A DNA stretch of 64,000 bases, from contig JASEVX010000003.1 of the NCBI GenBank assembly GCA_031761405.1, positions 116,712,247-116,776,246 on the forward strand, written 5' to 3'. The stretch is from Serripes groenlandicus. Its lineage: Eukaryota > Mollusca > Bivalvia > Cardiida > Cardiidae. Shown here piece after piece: positions 9,700 through 20,140 of the stretch. The stretch's first letter is position 1. Every line of letters begins with the position of its first letter. The translations under genes were made by a program, and so were the position numbers. The notes under the pieces are model-generated. The model ran no database searches and was not told the DNA's origin. It saw nothing but the letters and a program-made list of their open reading frames with translations.

Positions 9700-11505
9700 A
9701 AATATATTGAATGAAATGATAGAAGTTGAAAGTGATTGAATGATGAAGGTTTTCTTTAGGTTTTTTAAAAATGAAATTTCAGAAGTAAAAATCTGTGTAC
9801 CGTAATGAATGAAATGATAGAAGTTGAAAGAGATTGAATGATGCGGGTTTTTTTAAAGCTTTTTTAAAAATGAAAGTAAAAATCTGTATAACTGACAAAC
9901 AATCTTCTACACTGTACATAATTTATTAACAAACTCACCATAGTTGAAAACATTCTGATGAGGCTAAAGTTTAAATCAAACATATCAACTATTCAAGTCT
10001 ATTACTAACTCTATGGCCCCTGGCAAGAAGAAATTGCTTTTTAAATACGAATAAACAATTTCTGTGAACCAGTGTAATTTTTCATACAGTATATTTGAAT
10101 ATTATAGTGTATTGTGTAATAGTGAGGTTAGCTAGTTGAAGTTCTAAATGTTAGTGCTAATGACTGGTCTAAAACTCTGTTTAGGAATAAGGAACTATGT
10201 AGTATGTAGCCTACCCTTTTGTGCAGCTTCAGATAATTTGGACAGATTAAACTGAGTGTTTAACATGGAATTGAAAACAGTTTATATTTAAGCCATAGTA
10301 CTGCTACTTCCATCCTACTCTTATTACAGATTATATGTTCAGATTTGGAGTTTTAACTTTTATGTACAGTATCCCTTCCTCTCCCGTCAATAGGTAATGT
10401 GTATGAACTTTGCAAAATTTTGCTATTACCGTCTTTCCAAAAATTGTGTCCAGAGTGGATTTTTCGATGCAGTCACGATTCTGCTATGTTTTGATTGGAT
10501 GAAAAGAAAATATCGAAACAAAAAAAACTTCTAGAGGAAATAATTAAATATGATAATACGTACTCGATAAAGGAACGAACACAAGTAATTTTATGTGTGA
10601 TAATTTCCATTTAATAACATTCGTCATCTATTTCTAAAACGAGTTCAAATAACAACTCATAAGTTTTTTTTTACTTTCCGGAAGTAATAAATCCACATTC
10701 TGTAATATGACGTCATTCTATTAGCGTAACGCAAATGATGAATAAATAACCAAAATGAAAACGACAGAAATTATAGGAAACGTTAGTTTGACTTGTCACA
10801 AACGTAGTTCCGTAAATTATGGAATCATTTTATTTGAAGTACTTTATGAAGGGCAAGTTGATTATTTGTTGTACCTGTCATCATAATTTCATGGATTTAA
10901 AGTTAAATATAAGCTTAACCTTGTGATGATTTTTATTTCCTTTGCTTAGGTCGGTAGGACTCGTAACTGACGTAAATAACTGATCGTGCTGCAAGCAAGG
11001 GGCTATTAAACTGCAGTTTGCGGGGAATTATTCACCAATCACAACATATAATAAACGTTTACCCAAAATAGGTAGCACCTATACTCATATTATTCTTTAC
11101 AATGAAAGCTCAATTTCAAACATATGCATTGAATCAATAAGAATAGACGAGAAATACTAATGGTCGATATTAATTGAGTACGAAGTTCTCTGTAAACATA
11201 GTTCTTCACCTACATAGGATATTTTTTTGCCATAGTAATTGAAGGTCGCGTAATCATGCAACTCCAACATCATGTTTCTTTGCTTTCTTAAAGTTCATAT
11301 ATGTCTAAATTCAAACAGAGCGAATGTCCAAACAAAATTATTTCAAGTCTGAACTGGAGTTGCTATACCCGCGAGCATTAAATGTAGATTATTTTCCTCT
11401 GATGGATATTGCTAATAAGGTATTTAATTTTTTTAGAATTTATAGACTAAAATGCAATAAATGCAAGTAAAAATTCAGCTGTGTGAAATTCTAACGTTGC
11501 AATAT
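9700..11505. other. AT-rich intron, no feature recognised
   Basis: Lies between the first two exons of the minus-strand coiled-coil gene. There is a local duplication of GAATGAAATGATAGAAGTTGA at about 9700-9730 and 9803-9830. No ORF, RNA gene or complete transposon was recognised. Confidence 0.5.
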
Positions 11506-11512
11506 AACTTAC

Positions 11513-11554
11513 AGAAGTTTTCCCACTTCGGCGACTACCGACGGGAGACGCCAT
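11513..11554 (-). CDS. First coding exon of coiled-coil protein gene (exon 'A')
   Basis: On the minus strand ATGGCG opens a 14-codon frame (MASPVGSRRSGKTS) that ends exactly at a consensus donor, GTAAGT (11512-11507), in phase 0. The gene then runs leftward to 9687-9607, 4060-3998, 2636-2592 and 1871-1775. The start is chosen because it is the first ATG of the open frame, has a short basic/Ser-rich lead-in, and the upstream DNA (11555-11720) is more GC-rich than its surroundings. The predicted protein is acidic near its N-terminus and coiled coil further on. The product is not identified; the five exons give 109-110 residues, with at least one internal exon and the 3' part missing. Confidence 0.5.
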
Positions 11555-11720
11555 GTTTGTTTACAGGTGTGGTTTAAAATAATACATAACAAACAAGAAA
11601 ATGGAAATTACCATCGTCCTTTAAATATCATCCTCGGTACCCAGGTTATTTATACAATATTTGATATAGTTTATGAATAGCCTGGGTACCGAGGATGTTA
11701 AATATAGCCGATTGGTAAAT
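11555..11720 (-). promoter_or_regulatory. Probable promoter region with 17-bp inverted repeat
   Basis: Immediately upstream of the minus-strand first exon. CATCCTCGGTACCCAGG (11629-11645) and its perfect complement CCTGGGTACCGAGGATG (11681-11697) flank a 35-nt AT-rich spacer. It could be a paired binding site or a small foldback repeat that landed in the promoter; the sequence alone does not decide. No TATA box in the usual place was identified. Confidence 0.35.
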
Positions 11721-12034
11721 TATATTTTCTAACTAAGCGACTAAAAATAGCCCTAGTCATAATATTAATCCTGAATGCGACTTTAAGAGCCTTTTGCATT
11801 TCCCGTAATTTTGCACATGAAATCATTTTCGAATTTACATATGCATTTATGTTTTCATGTCTGTTATTTGAACTGAATATATATATATATATATGCCTGT
11901 GTCTTTGTCAACATTTGCGAACTAAATATACCAATATAAGACTACAGATGTATTCTTGCATTTTCAACTTTAACCATATATTTTTGCTTCTAGTTTACCA
12001 ACAATAAGCCAAAACTTATCCATAGATACGTAAG

Positions 12035-12232
12035 AACTAGCATAAATCAGGAGTGATCTTTGACCGCCTCGGTGCGGGTGGTCGCGGGTTTGTTCACTGA
12101 CCGGGCCATACCAAAGACTTTAACAATGGTAGAAATGGATGCCATCTTTGGCGCTTTTAATGCGTAAAGGGTGTAAAACACGAAACAATCAATCGGGAGT
12201 GATCAATACCGGTTGCAGGAATTCAGCGGGGT
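12035..12232 (+). mobile_element. tRNA-derived SINE, degenerate
   Basis: A tRNA-like head with a B-box-like GTCGCGGGTTTGTTCACT is followed by CCATACCAAAGACTTTAA and a body. The same post-head text (ATACTAAAGACTTTAAAAA) follows the reversed tRNA-like head at 41400-41545, so both are copies of one SINE family. No flanking duplication was found. Confidence 0.5.
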
Positions 12233-12237
12233 ATGAG

Positions 12238-12615
12238 TTAACCATTTCCAACATACAAACGCTTTTTTGCCGCCTCTATAGCAGACAGCTTTTGGAAACA
12301 TTGCCATATCTCCATTTTCCACAATGTTTTCAACTCTATCCAATAATTAAAGGCTCTACATTTATTCACAGAGGTTTTCCATATATTCGCTTATAAGTTT
12401 ACAAAGTGGTCTGCTGCATATATTTTGTATTTGGGAAGGGATTAACTGTTACGCCCAATTGGTATGGTGCTACACATAATCATCTCGGCTGTCTTTACCC
12501 TTTCCCGCTTGCAGACGCACTTTGAGGAAATATTCTGCTTACGTTTTGGAATCATGTCATTTACCCGTATTGTTTTCTAACGTTGTCTGCTGAAGCATCG
12601 TCAAATGTCGCCTGT
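12238..12615. mobile_element. Two TTAA-type foldback MITE copies
   Basis: The copy at 12238-12445 has TTAACCATTTCCAACATAC on the left and GGGAAGGGATTAA on the right, with GTGGTCTGCTGCA before the right end. A second partial copy spans about 12497-12615, beginning CCCTTTCCCGCTTGCAGAC and containing GTTGTCTGCTGAAGC. Confidence 0.6.
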
Positions 12616-12654
12616 AAGACTAAGAACAAGAAAACAGCATTACGAGTTTATCAG

Positions 12655-13065
12655 ACGGTTTTATTGGCCTGGGGCTTTAACCCCTGGTCATAGTAGTTAA
12701 AACCATTTGTTCGGAGTTGGCAGCCTGCCAATTGCTGTTAACACCCAACAACGCATTTTAGGGTGAGACTGCGCGAGAAAAATAGTTCATTATGGATTCA
12801 ACAAAACTGCATTTAAAAAATATCATTATAATGTTGTTGGAACATCAGTGAAAAACTTAAGGCGTGAGTTCTCCAATATAAGTTTAACAAATGCTTTAGA
12901 AACTAATGCGCCGATATGTCAAATATGGAAGCTTATTAACAATCGCGAAGTGGAACGGAAAAGTACACATAAGTCGCGTGACACATGCAGTGGCGGATTA
13001 ACCGGGGTCCCGTTCGACGAAAAATTAATGGTTAACGAAGAAGTCGCGTGACAAATGCAGTGGCA
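12655..13065. repeat. Dispersed repeat, first copy (also at 33.4 and 34.9 kb)
   Basis: Starts with GGCCTGGGGCTTTAACCCC, whose inner GGGGCTTTAACCCC is a hairpin. It continues with GGCAGCCTGCCAATTGCTGT and AAACTTAAGGCGTGAGT, later GCAGTGGCGGATTAACCGG. The same text recurs at 33364-33600, is interrupted there, and resumes at 34866-35110. A possible far end (CAGCCCCCAGGCCGTCAGCA) occurs at 15187 and 35163. The ends share an inverted GGCCTGGGG, which suggests a DNA element, but the class is unknown. Confidence 0.55.
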
Positions 13066-13599
13066 TATTTTGCGGGGGCCTGTAAGGAAGTCATCTGCTC
13101 CAATAATTCCTCAAACAATTTACCTCACTTCAGCAGCGGGCTACTACACCATTCGTACTGTTCCCGCCAGTTGATATAGCACTTAATGACGAGTAGGTAA
13201 ACTTTACAAGGGAAGACCTGCCATCGGAGGATCACTCCAGGTGTAAATCGAGGGCTGGAGGAATAATTGTGGTGGTGTATCACCCTTATCTTACCGACCA
13301 GTCAACCATTGACGACTTGATTAAGTATGTCAAGCGATCCGAATATCCATACAATTCGTTGGATACTGATAATATTTTTGGTGACAAGTTGCGAGTTCGA
13401 AGAAAGAATAACTATTAGCCTCGTGAAGTCCGACTGAAGATCACCAATGGCGAAGAAAATGCTTACAGAAATGTGCCTTATGTCTGCACATAGAGATATG
13501 GATATCAACATTTATGTTTTCAAAAGTCTTCTGCAGCAGATTTATATTGTTTTCAAAAGCATAATTATGAATTAAAAATGTAGCATACCTAGTACCATT

Positions 13600-13990
13600 T
13601 AAACCCCAGTCACATTACCTTGCGATAGGTTTGCGAGTAGTTTGTGGCAAATTTCTAGGCATTTTAGACCGGAACCCTTCGGGACTCCTCGCGGGCATCG
13701 AGTTACTTTAACCTCGGACTTAAAACAACCTTATCGCAAACTGATCGCACATTAATCGGTTGATACCTGGCCGATGTCCGGCCGGGCATCACGCATATCG
13801 AGCGAGAGCCGGGCCAAATTCGCCGTTTATAGCCCGGCCGGAAATCGGGCAGATATTGACCGGGGACAGGCCGGCGTCTGGCCGACCATCCACTGTGGCT
13901 CGCAGGTTATAAAAGCCGGCTCATCGCATCATTCATCAGATTAACCAGTCGCGCTCTTCACAAAAGGTAACAATTTAACACAGTTTAATA
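13600..13990 (+). promoter_or_regulatory. GC-rich promoter-like block with TATA box
   Basis: The most GC-rich stretch for kilobases, full of CGGCCGG/CCGGCC. TATAAAAG at 13908-13915 is followed about 30 bp downstream by TCATTCATCAG (initiator-like) and then by AAAAG|GTAACA (possible donor at 13967). That is the spacing of a core promoter with a short first exon on the plus strand. No plus-strand coding exon follows. It may be the promoter of a decayed DNA transposon (the left edge ACCCCAGTCACATTACC looks like a terminus) rather than a host promoter. Confidence 0.4.
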
Positions 13991-14089
13991 CAAAAGTGTC
14001 AGAGTAACAGTACTACAAGATGCCCTAGAAAAGAAGGGAGGACTGAAGGAGAGTGCAGTACCCACAAGAGAGGGAAAGTGGCAGTGAAG

Positions 14090-14238
14090 TGAATGAGACC
14101 ATGCCTCTCCTCTTCAGCCAACACTGCACCAATAACTAAGTTGTAGCGGTAGCGTGCAAACGCCAACCTCTCCCTCAACCGGGCGATCCGATGGCGCTGT
14201 GCAGGTGGCCACACACGCTGTGTAGGTATCAACGGCAT
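14090..14238 (-). pseudogene. Short Arg-rich ORF fragment, unknown
   Basis: Minus-strand frame starting ATG at 14238, reading MPLIPTQRVWPPAQRHRIAR then LRERLAFARYRYNLVIGAVL with EEERHG. The composition is protein-like and helical up to about residue 50. The rest of the frame (to 13999) looks non-coding. Next to the promoter-like block it could be the start of a transposon-encoded protein (PIF/Harbinger-type is possible but not shown). Not recognised. Confidence 0.3.
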
Positions 14239-14239
14239 T

Positions 14240-14810
14240 CTCGTAATAATGTTTGTCTTAATGATATCTAAGTCAAGTTCGAATATGGCTCCTATTGGGC
14301 CAGAAACTAGGTCACTAGGCCAACTTGAAGGGAAATCTTGTTAACGCTCTGGAGGTTCCATTTTAACTTGAGCATGTTGAAACTGTATCAGTATGTTTGT
14401 CTTGATGATATGTAAGCCAATATTGAATATTGGTCAGATCTGTTCAAAAAATAGGTCACTAGGCCAACTTGAAGGACAATCTTGTCAACAATGTAGAAGC
14501 CACGTTTTTTAAAATTTGGTCAGACTGTTTATATTTATGATATCTAGGCAAGTTCGAATATGGGTCATCCCGGGTTTAAAACTAGATCCCTAGGCTAAAT
14601 TGAAGGAAAATCTTGTTAATACTCTGAAGGCCGCATTTTTTTGCTTCGCAACTTGAAACTTTGTCAGAATGTTTGTATTGATGATACATAGTCCATGTTC
14701 GAATATGAGTCATATCGGGTAAAAAAAATAGGTCACTAGGACAAATGAAGGAAAATCTTGATTCTGGATGTTGCATTATGAATCGTTGTCAGAATGATTG
14801 TCTTGATGAG
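14240..14810. repeat. Degenerate tandem repeat, about 120-145-bp unit
   Basis: Four to five diverged units share TGTTTGTCTTGATGAT, AAGTTCGAATATGG, TAGGTCACTAGGCCAA and GAAAATCTTGTTAA. Starts fall near 14250, 14394, 14526, 14670 and 14791. No coding region. Confidence 0.75.
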
Positions 14811-14814
14811 TTTT

Positions 14815-15710
14815 GCATTCTTCAAACACTTTCTCCCAGTCTGGAACATTGTTTAGAGAATTATTTCTACTTGATGGAAGTTGATTTAACATTGACATCT
14901 TTCTCAATGTAATAAGGTAGAAACTTCAAAATATTCTGCCTTAACCTGCTGTCAAATTTTACTTTGATTCTTCATGCCTTAGATGTGTATACTTGTAAGC
15001 TCTTGCACTCACAATGGGCAATATAGTGCCAAAAAGGTCCTGCTGTATTCAAATTGGCAGTTTCATAATATTTACTATTTTTGATATGATCTTTCAACTT
15101 CTTAACAACTTCTTAACAATAAATACATAATCCTAAGCTGCAATTGTTATTTCCTTTTACATTTCCCCTACTTCTCAAACCTTCCTGCAGCCCCCAGGCC
15201 GTCAGCACTTCAGTGCTTAGATCTGAAGAAGTTTAAACTAAATAAATTCCCGTTCTGTTTTTAACCATTTAAATTCAAGATGTTTTATCGAGAAAATCAA
15301 TTTACGAACATAAGCTTTAGTGGAAGACTTTCCAACTTTCAATTAGGACATTTAAAATGTAATTTTTGATGTATTACCTATAATGGTTACGTAGCCTGCT
15401 TCATGACATTTTGTCGAAAATGTCTTCTGGTTGGTTAACCTTAGGCGCAATTCAGATGCGGCGCTCTAAAAAAAAATTGCAACCAATGTAGAATCAGATT
15501 AGCCTGGTCATCCCCGCAGTCTGATATGGATCCTAGCTATTCGCGCCAATTAGTCATAGAATGTCCAAAGAAACTTCTTAAAAGCAGTATCCATGTGTTT
15601 TCTTAGCATGAATGCGTATGCATGTCTCTTTTCCACGCATGACATAATTACGTTAACCCAGTTTATGTAGTTTAGACGAGGATTTTCGAATGCACACTTT
15701 ATTTCATGAT
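14815..15710. other. No gene recognised; repeat terminus inside
   Basis: AT-rich sequence without a supportable ORF. At 15178-15220 lies CTGCAGCCCCCAGGCCGTCA followed by the GCACTTCAGTGC hairpin, nearly identical to 35155-35195, the apparent far end of the 12.66/33.4-kb repeat. Near 15500 is a GATTAGCCTGGTCATCC motif related to the repeat at 29.0 kb. Confidence 0.45.
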
Positions 15711-15715
15711 TAATA

Positions 15716-15917
15716 ATTTCAGAGGTCCAGATAAGAATAATAATTCACTTCCCCAAAACCATATATGACCCTCAAACCCTATATTGTGTGTACTCAAAAG
15801 AATCGTCTCAGTGAGACGATTCTTTTGAGTTTCCACAACATATGGTTAAATAATGTCATAAGAGAGACATTATTGGAAAAGACCAGTTCATTCCTCTTTA
15901 TCTAGACCTCTGAGATT
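15716..15917. mobile_element. Foldback MITE with perfect central palindrome
   Basis: Outer arms TTCAGAGGTCCAGATAAG (about 15718) and CTTTATCTAGACCTCTGAG (about 15896-15914) are inverted with few mismatches. The centre is a perfect 19-bp inverted repeat with a single-base loop: ACTCAAAAGAATCGTCTCA (15792-15810), G, then its complement (15812-15830). A CCATAT/ATATGG pair lies between. No ORF; a classic snap-back element. Confidence 0.7.
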
Positions 15918-15919
15918 AT

Positions 15920-16660
15920 GATATCTTCGCTGACAGAAATAGTTTGTTCTTCGAGCTACTCATCGTTCAGAGCAATTCCCTGTTTCGGACAGCATCCTTA
16001 TTGGAGGACAGGAATGAGCCTTTCACATCATTATGGCGTTCAAACAACAATGGTTCGTCACAAACTGGTCTAACAAATGCAACATTACCAGAGGTGAAAT
16101 ATCCGAGCCCGTGAGTCAACCCATCACATATCAAAGAAGGAGTAGTTAAAACGATTCAAGGGGTAGTATGGTTGTTATGTAATACTGTAGAAAGGGCATA
16201 TTAGACTGACTCAATCGGTTCTCTTTGGCTGAACCCGTTATCTCGAGTTCGACTATTTCTGTGACCTGTTTGCTTCGAGCCATGTTCCAGGAACACCTTT
16301 GGCGAACTGGTTTACTGTTAATCCGTAAAAGAGATGTCGCCTTATGTAACATAGAAAGGTATATCTTTTAATAAGCCAGATATCCTTTTTGAGAATATGT
16401 GTAAGCCTCGTTATAAGCTATATCGATATGTATCTCTATCAAGTTAGACAGAGATATCTCAAAGCTGAAAAATGTTTTCTTGAAACATAGATATCTCTCA
16501 AAGTTATAAACATATCTCTTCCATGAATGAATAGAAAAGCGACTTATCATAACAGCTTACCACAATGGTTTGGGACATGGGTACATCTAGATCAACTTGT
16601 GCATCCACACTTTCTCATCTGAATATGCAATTAACGCACACTTGAAACAGATAGAGAGAG
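15920..16660. other. No feature recognised
   Basis: Short minus-strand frames occur here but none has protein-like composition or splice context. Several AGATATC/GATATCT words at 16360-16510 suggest an old simple repeat. Confidence 0.4.
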
Positions 16661-16667
16661 TACAAAC

Positions 16668-17414
16668 TAAGATCTTTATTGTAACAGATAGCAAGGTTAC
16701 ATAAAATTATCTTTATTTTGAACAGAGAACAAGAGTACACAGACATATCTTTATTTGGAACAGATAACACTGGTTGACAAGCAGATCTTTATGTGGAACA
16801 GATTATAAAGGTGCACAAGTATATCGTTATTTGGAACAGATAATCATTGTGCGCAAACATATCTTTATTTGGAACAGATAACTAGGGTACACAAACATAT
16901 CTTTATTTGGAACAGATAAGAAGGGTGCACAAGCATATCGTTATTTGGAACAGATAACAAGGGTGCACATGCATATCTTTAATTGGAACAGATAACAAGA
17001 GTACACAAACATATATTTATTTGGAACAGATAACAAGAGTACACAAACATAATCTTGATTTGGAACAGATAACAAGAGTACACAAACATATCTTCTTTTG
17101 GAACAGATACTAATGGTACACAAGCAGATCTTTCTTTGGAACAGATAATAATGGTGCACAAGCATATCTTTATTTTGAACAGATAATAATGGTGCACAAG
17201 AATTTCTTTATTTTGAACAGATAATTATGGTGCACAAGCATATCTTTATTTGGAACAGACAACAAGGGTACACAAACTTATCTTTATTTGGAACAGATAA
17301 CAAGGATACTTAAACATATATATTTTTGGAATAGATAACAAGGGTACACAAACATATCTTTATTTGGAACAGATAACAAGGATACACAAACTTATCTTTA
17401 TTTGGAACAGATAA
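16668..17414. repeat. 38-bp minisatellite, left part
   Basis: About 19 imperfect copies of a 38-bp unit containing TTTGGAACAGATAACAAGG then GTACACAAACATATCTTTA. It resumes at 21909 in the same phase after the Ngaro-like element, so the array was one before insertion. Overlapping minus-strand frames (CTISICSKRR-type repeats) are translations of this repeat, not genes. Confidence 0.9.
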
Positions 17415-17600
17415 TAGTATTTTCTCGAGGTGCGAAGTATAGAGAGAAAATGTTGTCTTAGCGACATGTGATTTGAATTGTGAGTATGTTATTTACGCAC
17501 GGGTGAACCCGTGCGCAGTTTGTGTAAGCAAATCATTCTACCAGTCAGTCACGTACAGGCAAGACGTGTTCAATTTCGTAGAAGAGGACCACGTGTTATC

Positions 17601-17884
17601 ATGGATGAGCAGAACAATTTGCTTTCGCAGATGGAAACTCTAAGGCTGTCAACTTTAATTACCAGCCGCCTTAGAGGGTTGAGACGCGCGTGGTTGAAGC
17701 TATTACACGCTCACCGGAAGATGAAGCAAACCAAACCAAAACACGCCAAATGTCACGTATGGTGCAGCACACAGACTACTTTCACATCAACAAACCCGCA
17801 GCTACAGGGGAAAACCAACATAGTAGTCGAAAGCCGGGGGTTTGTTTCAACTGTGGAAAGTTCGGACATCGGACAGTAGAGTAA
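17601..17884 (+). pseudogene. Ngaro Gag remnant with zinc knuckle
   Basis: ATG at 17601 opens MDEQNNLLSQMETLRLST, similar to MDTNELLSRMEHLM at 52003 in the second element. After a frame change the C-terminal part reads PGVCFNCGKFGHRTVE (17830-17884): the CX2C and H of a CCHC zinc knuckle are present but the last Cys is lost to the stop. In an active element this protein would package the RNA. Two frames are needed, and it is about a quarter of the expected length. Confidence 0.6.
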
Positions 17885-17924
17885 GAGGCAAAGATGTTCA
17901 GCCTCGAGAGAGATACATTTGTCA

Positions 17925-18245
17925 GATAAGTACAATTTTAAATTGTTCCTTTTGTAGGCCCAATAGTAAAGCTACTTTGTCTTCAGAAAGCATCATAAAA
18001 AGAGACGGTATAATAAAGATATATTATTTCACCAGTGGAATGTTTAAAACATAATATTGAGTATTGGGAAAATAAAAGTAACTTTGTACTAGAGGGTATA
18101 AGTTTCAATTGTCAGATAAGTACAATTTTAGATTGTTCATTTTGTATGCCCAGTAGTAAAGCTAATTCGGCTTCAGAAGGCATCATAAAAAGAGACGGCA
18201 TAATAGAGAGATATTATTTCACCAGTGGGATGTTTAAAACGTAAA
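17925..18245 (+). repeat. Internal tandem duplication, 185-bp period
   Basis: Two copies (about 17927-18055 and 18112-18244) share GTCAGATAAGTACAATTTTA, AAAAGAGACGG and TATTATTTCACCAGTGG, with about 90% identity. It lies in the Gag/RT region of the Ngaro-like element and is a later rearrangement within it. Confidence 0.75.
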
Positions 18246-18584
18246 CTTGAGTATGGGTTAATCTGTTGGCATTATCGTTTAATGAATCGAATAAGCCTCG
18301 TCTTGTTTTAGACTGTTGACATATGAATAAGAACTTATTTGAATACAAGGTAACGTTTGAAGATCGGTGTTGCACGAGATCTGTCCAGTACAGCGTAGTA
18401 CTTCCACATTGAAATGTTCGAGCCGCATCGAACATCTTTCGGATTTTCATAGGTTCTCGATGGAGTAAATAATCATACTATATTTTCAACGTTCTTCCGT
18501 TCGGGATCTCAGTAGCAGCCTGGGCGATATTTACCAAAGTAATTCGTTTTGTGGTAAAACGATGGAGGTCGCTGGGTCATGAGA

Positions 18585-18965
18585 AAGTCATGTTTTAGAT
18601 GACGGTTTAGGCGGTAGCAGTACATATTTGCAAACATATGAACTGGGAATATCTGTTAAAAAAGGACATTGAAAAGTTCGAATTTCTTTTAGCAGACGAC
18701 AAATGTATTTAGTTAAATAAATAACTGTATGGATATGTTACTTATGGAATACGAGTAACGTTTACTTTATCAGTCACAGAAGAAAGGATATCTGGTTCTT
18801 AAATCAGCAATGGGTCTATTATCATTTTTAGATGACGGTTTAGGCGGTAGCAGTACATATTTGCAATCATATGAACTGGGAATATCTGTTAAAAAAGGAC
18901 ATTGAAAAGTTCGAATTTCTTTTAGCAGACGACAAATGTATTTAGTTAAATAAATAATTATATGA
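18585..18965 (+). pseudogene. Ngaro reverse transcriptase motif C, duplicated
   Basis: Two near-identical copies (about 18592-18728 and 18828-18964) translate to FLDDGLGGSSTYLQ..YELGISVKKD then IEKFEFLLADDKC, the catalytic FLDDG box and the following palm/thumb start. Compare FLDDGLGGDQSYEK at 53095 in the second element. Motifs A and B were not recovered here, so most of the RT is deleted or scrambled. The tandem copy shows rearrangement after loss of function. Confidence 0.7.
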
Positions 18966-19359
18966 TTAGATTACTTATGAAATACGAGTAACGTTTACTT
19001 TATCAGTCACAGAAGAAAGGATATCTGGTTCTTAAATCAGCAATGGGTCTATTAGCAAGAGGGTTTCAAATGGAAAATATTTTTCTTGCGCGAGTAGTAG
19101 GATAACTGATTTCGATGAGATACACGATTGGTTCAGTCGTTTGGCTTAGAACGCGCGCTAGTTAAGTGTCTGGATCAGCAAGTAAGCTGGAATACACCTG
19201 TGAGGGTTAGTTCAGAGGTTATGTAGATGCTGTTCTGGAAGGAACTTGTCCGATCTATGAATAAGGCAGATATTGTCTGTTGCTTAAAGGAATAAGATAC
19301 TGTTATATTTACCACTATTTTGTTTTGGAGGTTACATACATAGTCAATTGGACATTTCA

Positions 19360-19950
19360 CTTATAGGAAGTTGGTCTCTAGAGGAGAGCCTAAAAGCTGT
19401 ACTTTGAGAGAGCTAGAAGCTGTACATAGATATTTGTTATCTCACAGTGAAAGTCTGGAAGGACGTCATATTTTAGTTTTGAGTATTTTGAGTACATGTA
19501 GAAGAACACCTTGTTTATAGGTAATAGCTAGAAGCGCCAATGATATATATAGAAACAGTATTATTTCTGTCGATTATGGATGAATTCTTAGAAGTGAGCG
19601 TATGGAAGAACGTCATATTTTGGTAAAAAAAATGACAATAACAAATGATTTTAGTATTTTCAGTACTTGTAGTAGACAACCTTGTTTACAGGTAATAGCT
19701 AGGAGCGCCAATGATATATGTAGATTATTTATGGATTCCTAGAAGCTCGAATTATGAGGCAGATTTACTAAGCAGATGTCACGATAGTGATGATTGGTCT
19801 GTTGTTGACTGGTTGTTTAGATATTTAGACAAACGATGGGGCCCACGCACGGTCGATAGAGTTGTTACTGATTACAATAGTAACTGCATTATCAACGGAC
19901 GGCCTGTTAAATTTGGGCTATTAGCAATAAAAGTAATTGCTAATTGTTAA
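19360..19950 (+). pseudogene. Ngaro RNase H remnant
   Basis: 19366-19470 reads SRGEPKSCTLRELEAVHRYL, matching SSSTWRELEAVRR of the second element (RNase H helix with the catalytic Glu). 19711-19950 reads SNYEADLLSRCHDSDDWSV, matching ENERADFLSRSYDCDDWS (C-terminal RNase H Asp region). Between them lies duplicated junk (TTTTAGTATTTT..AGTACATG near 19470 and 19650). Frames are not continuous. Confidence 0.65.
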
Positions 19951-20140
19951 TATAACAGTTATTTATTTCAGGTTTATGTTTAGAGGGCACTGTGAATGAG
20001 TTGGTAAATACCGAGTTGTATACCAGCGGAACAATTTGGTCATGTACATAGAAAATGGCAGAACAACTAGTTTACTCAAAAAGTGACGCGGCAAACAAAA
20101 ACAGTACATACTGAACCTCGACAAGTGGAGGCGTTTTATT

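Noticed and set aside
16941..17197. Cys-rich repeated peptides (YSCYLFQIK type) on the minus strand
   Set aside because: Periodicity of 38 bp shows they come from the minisatellite.
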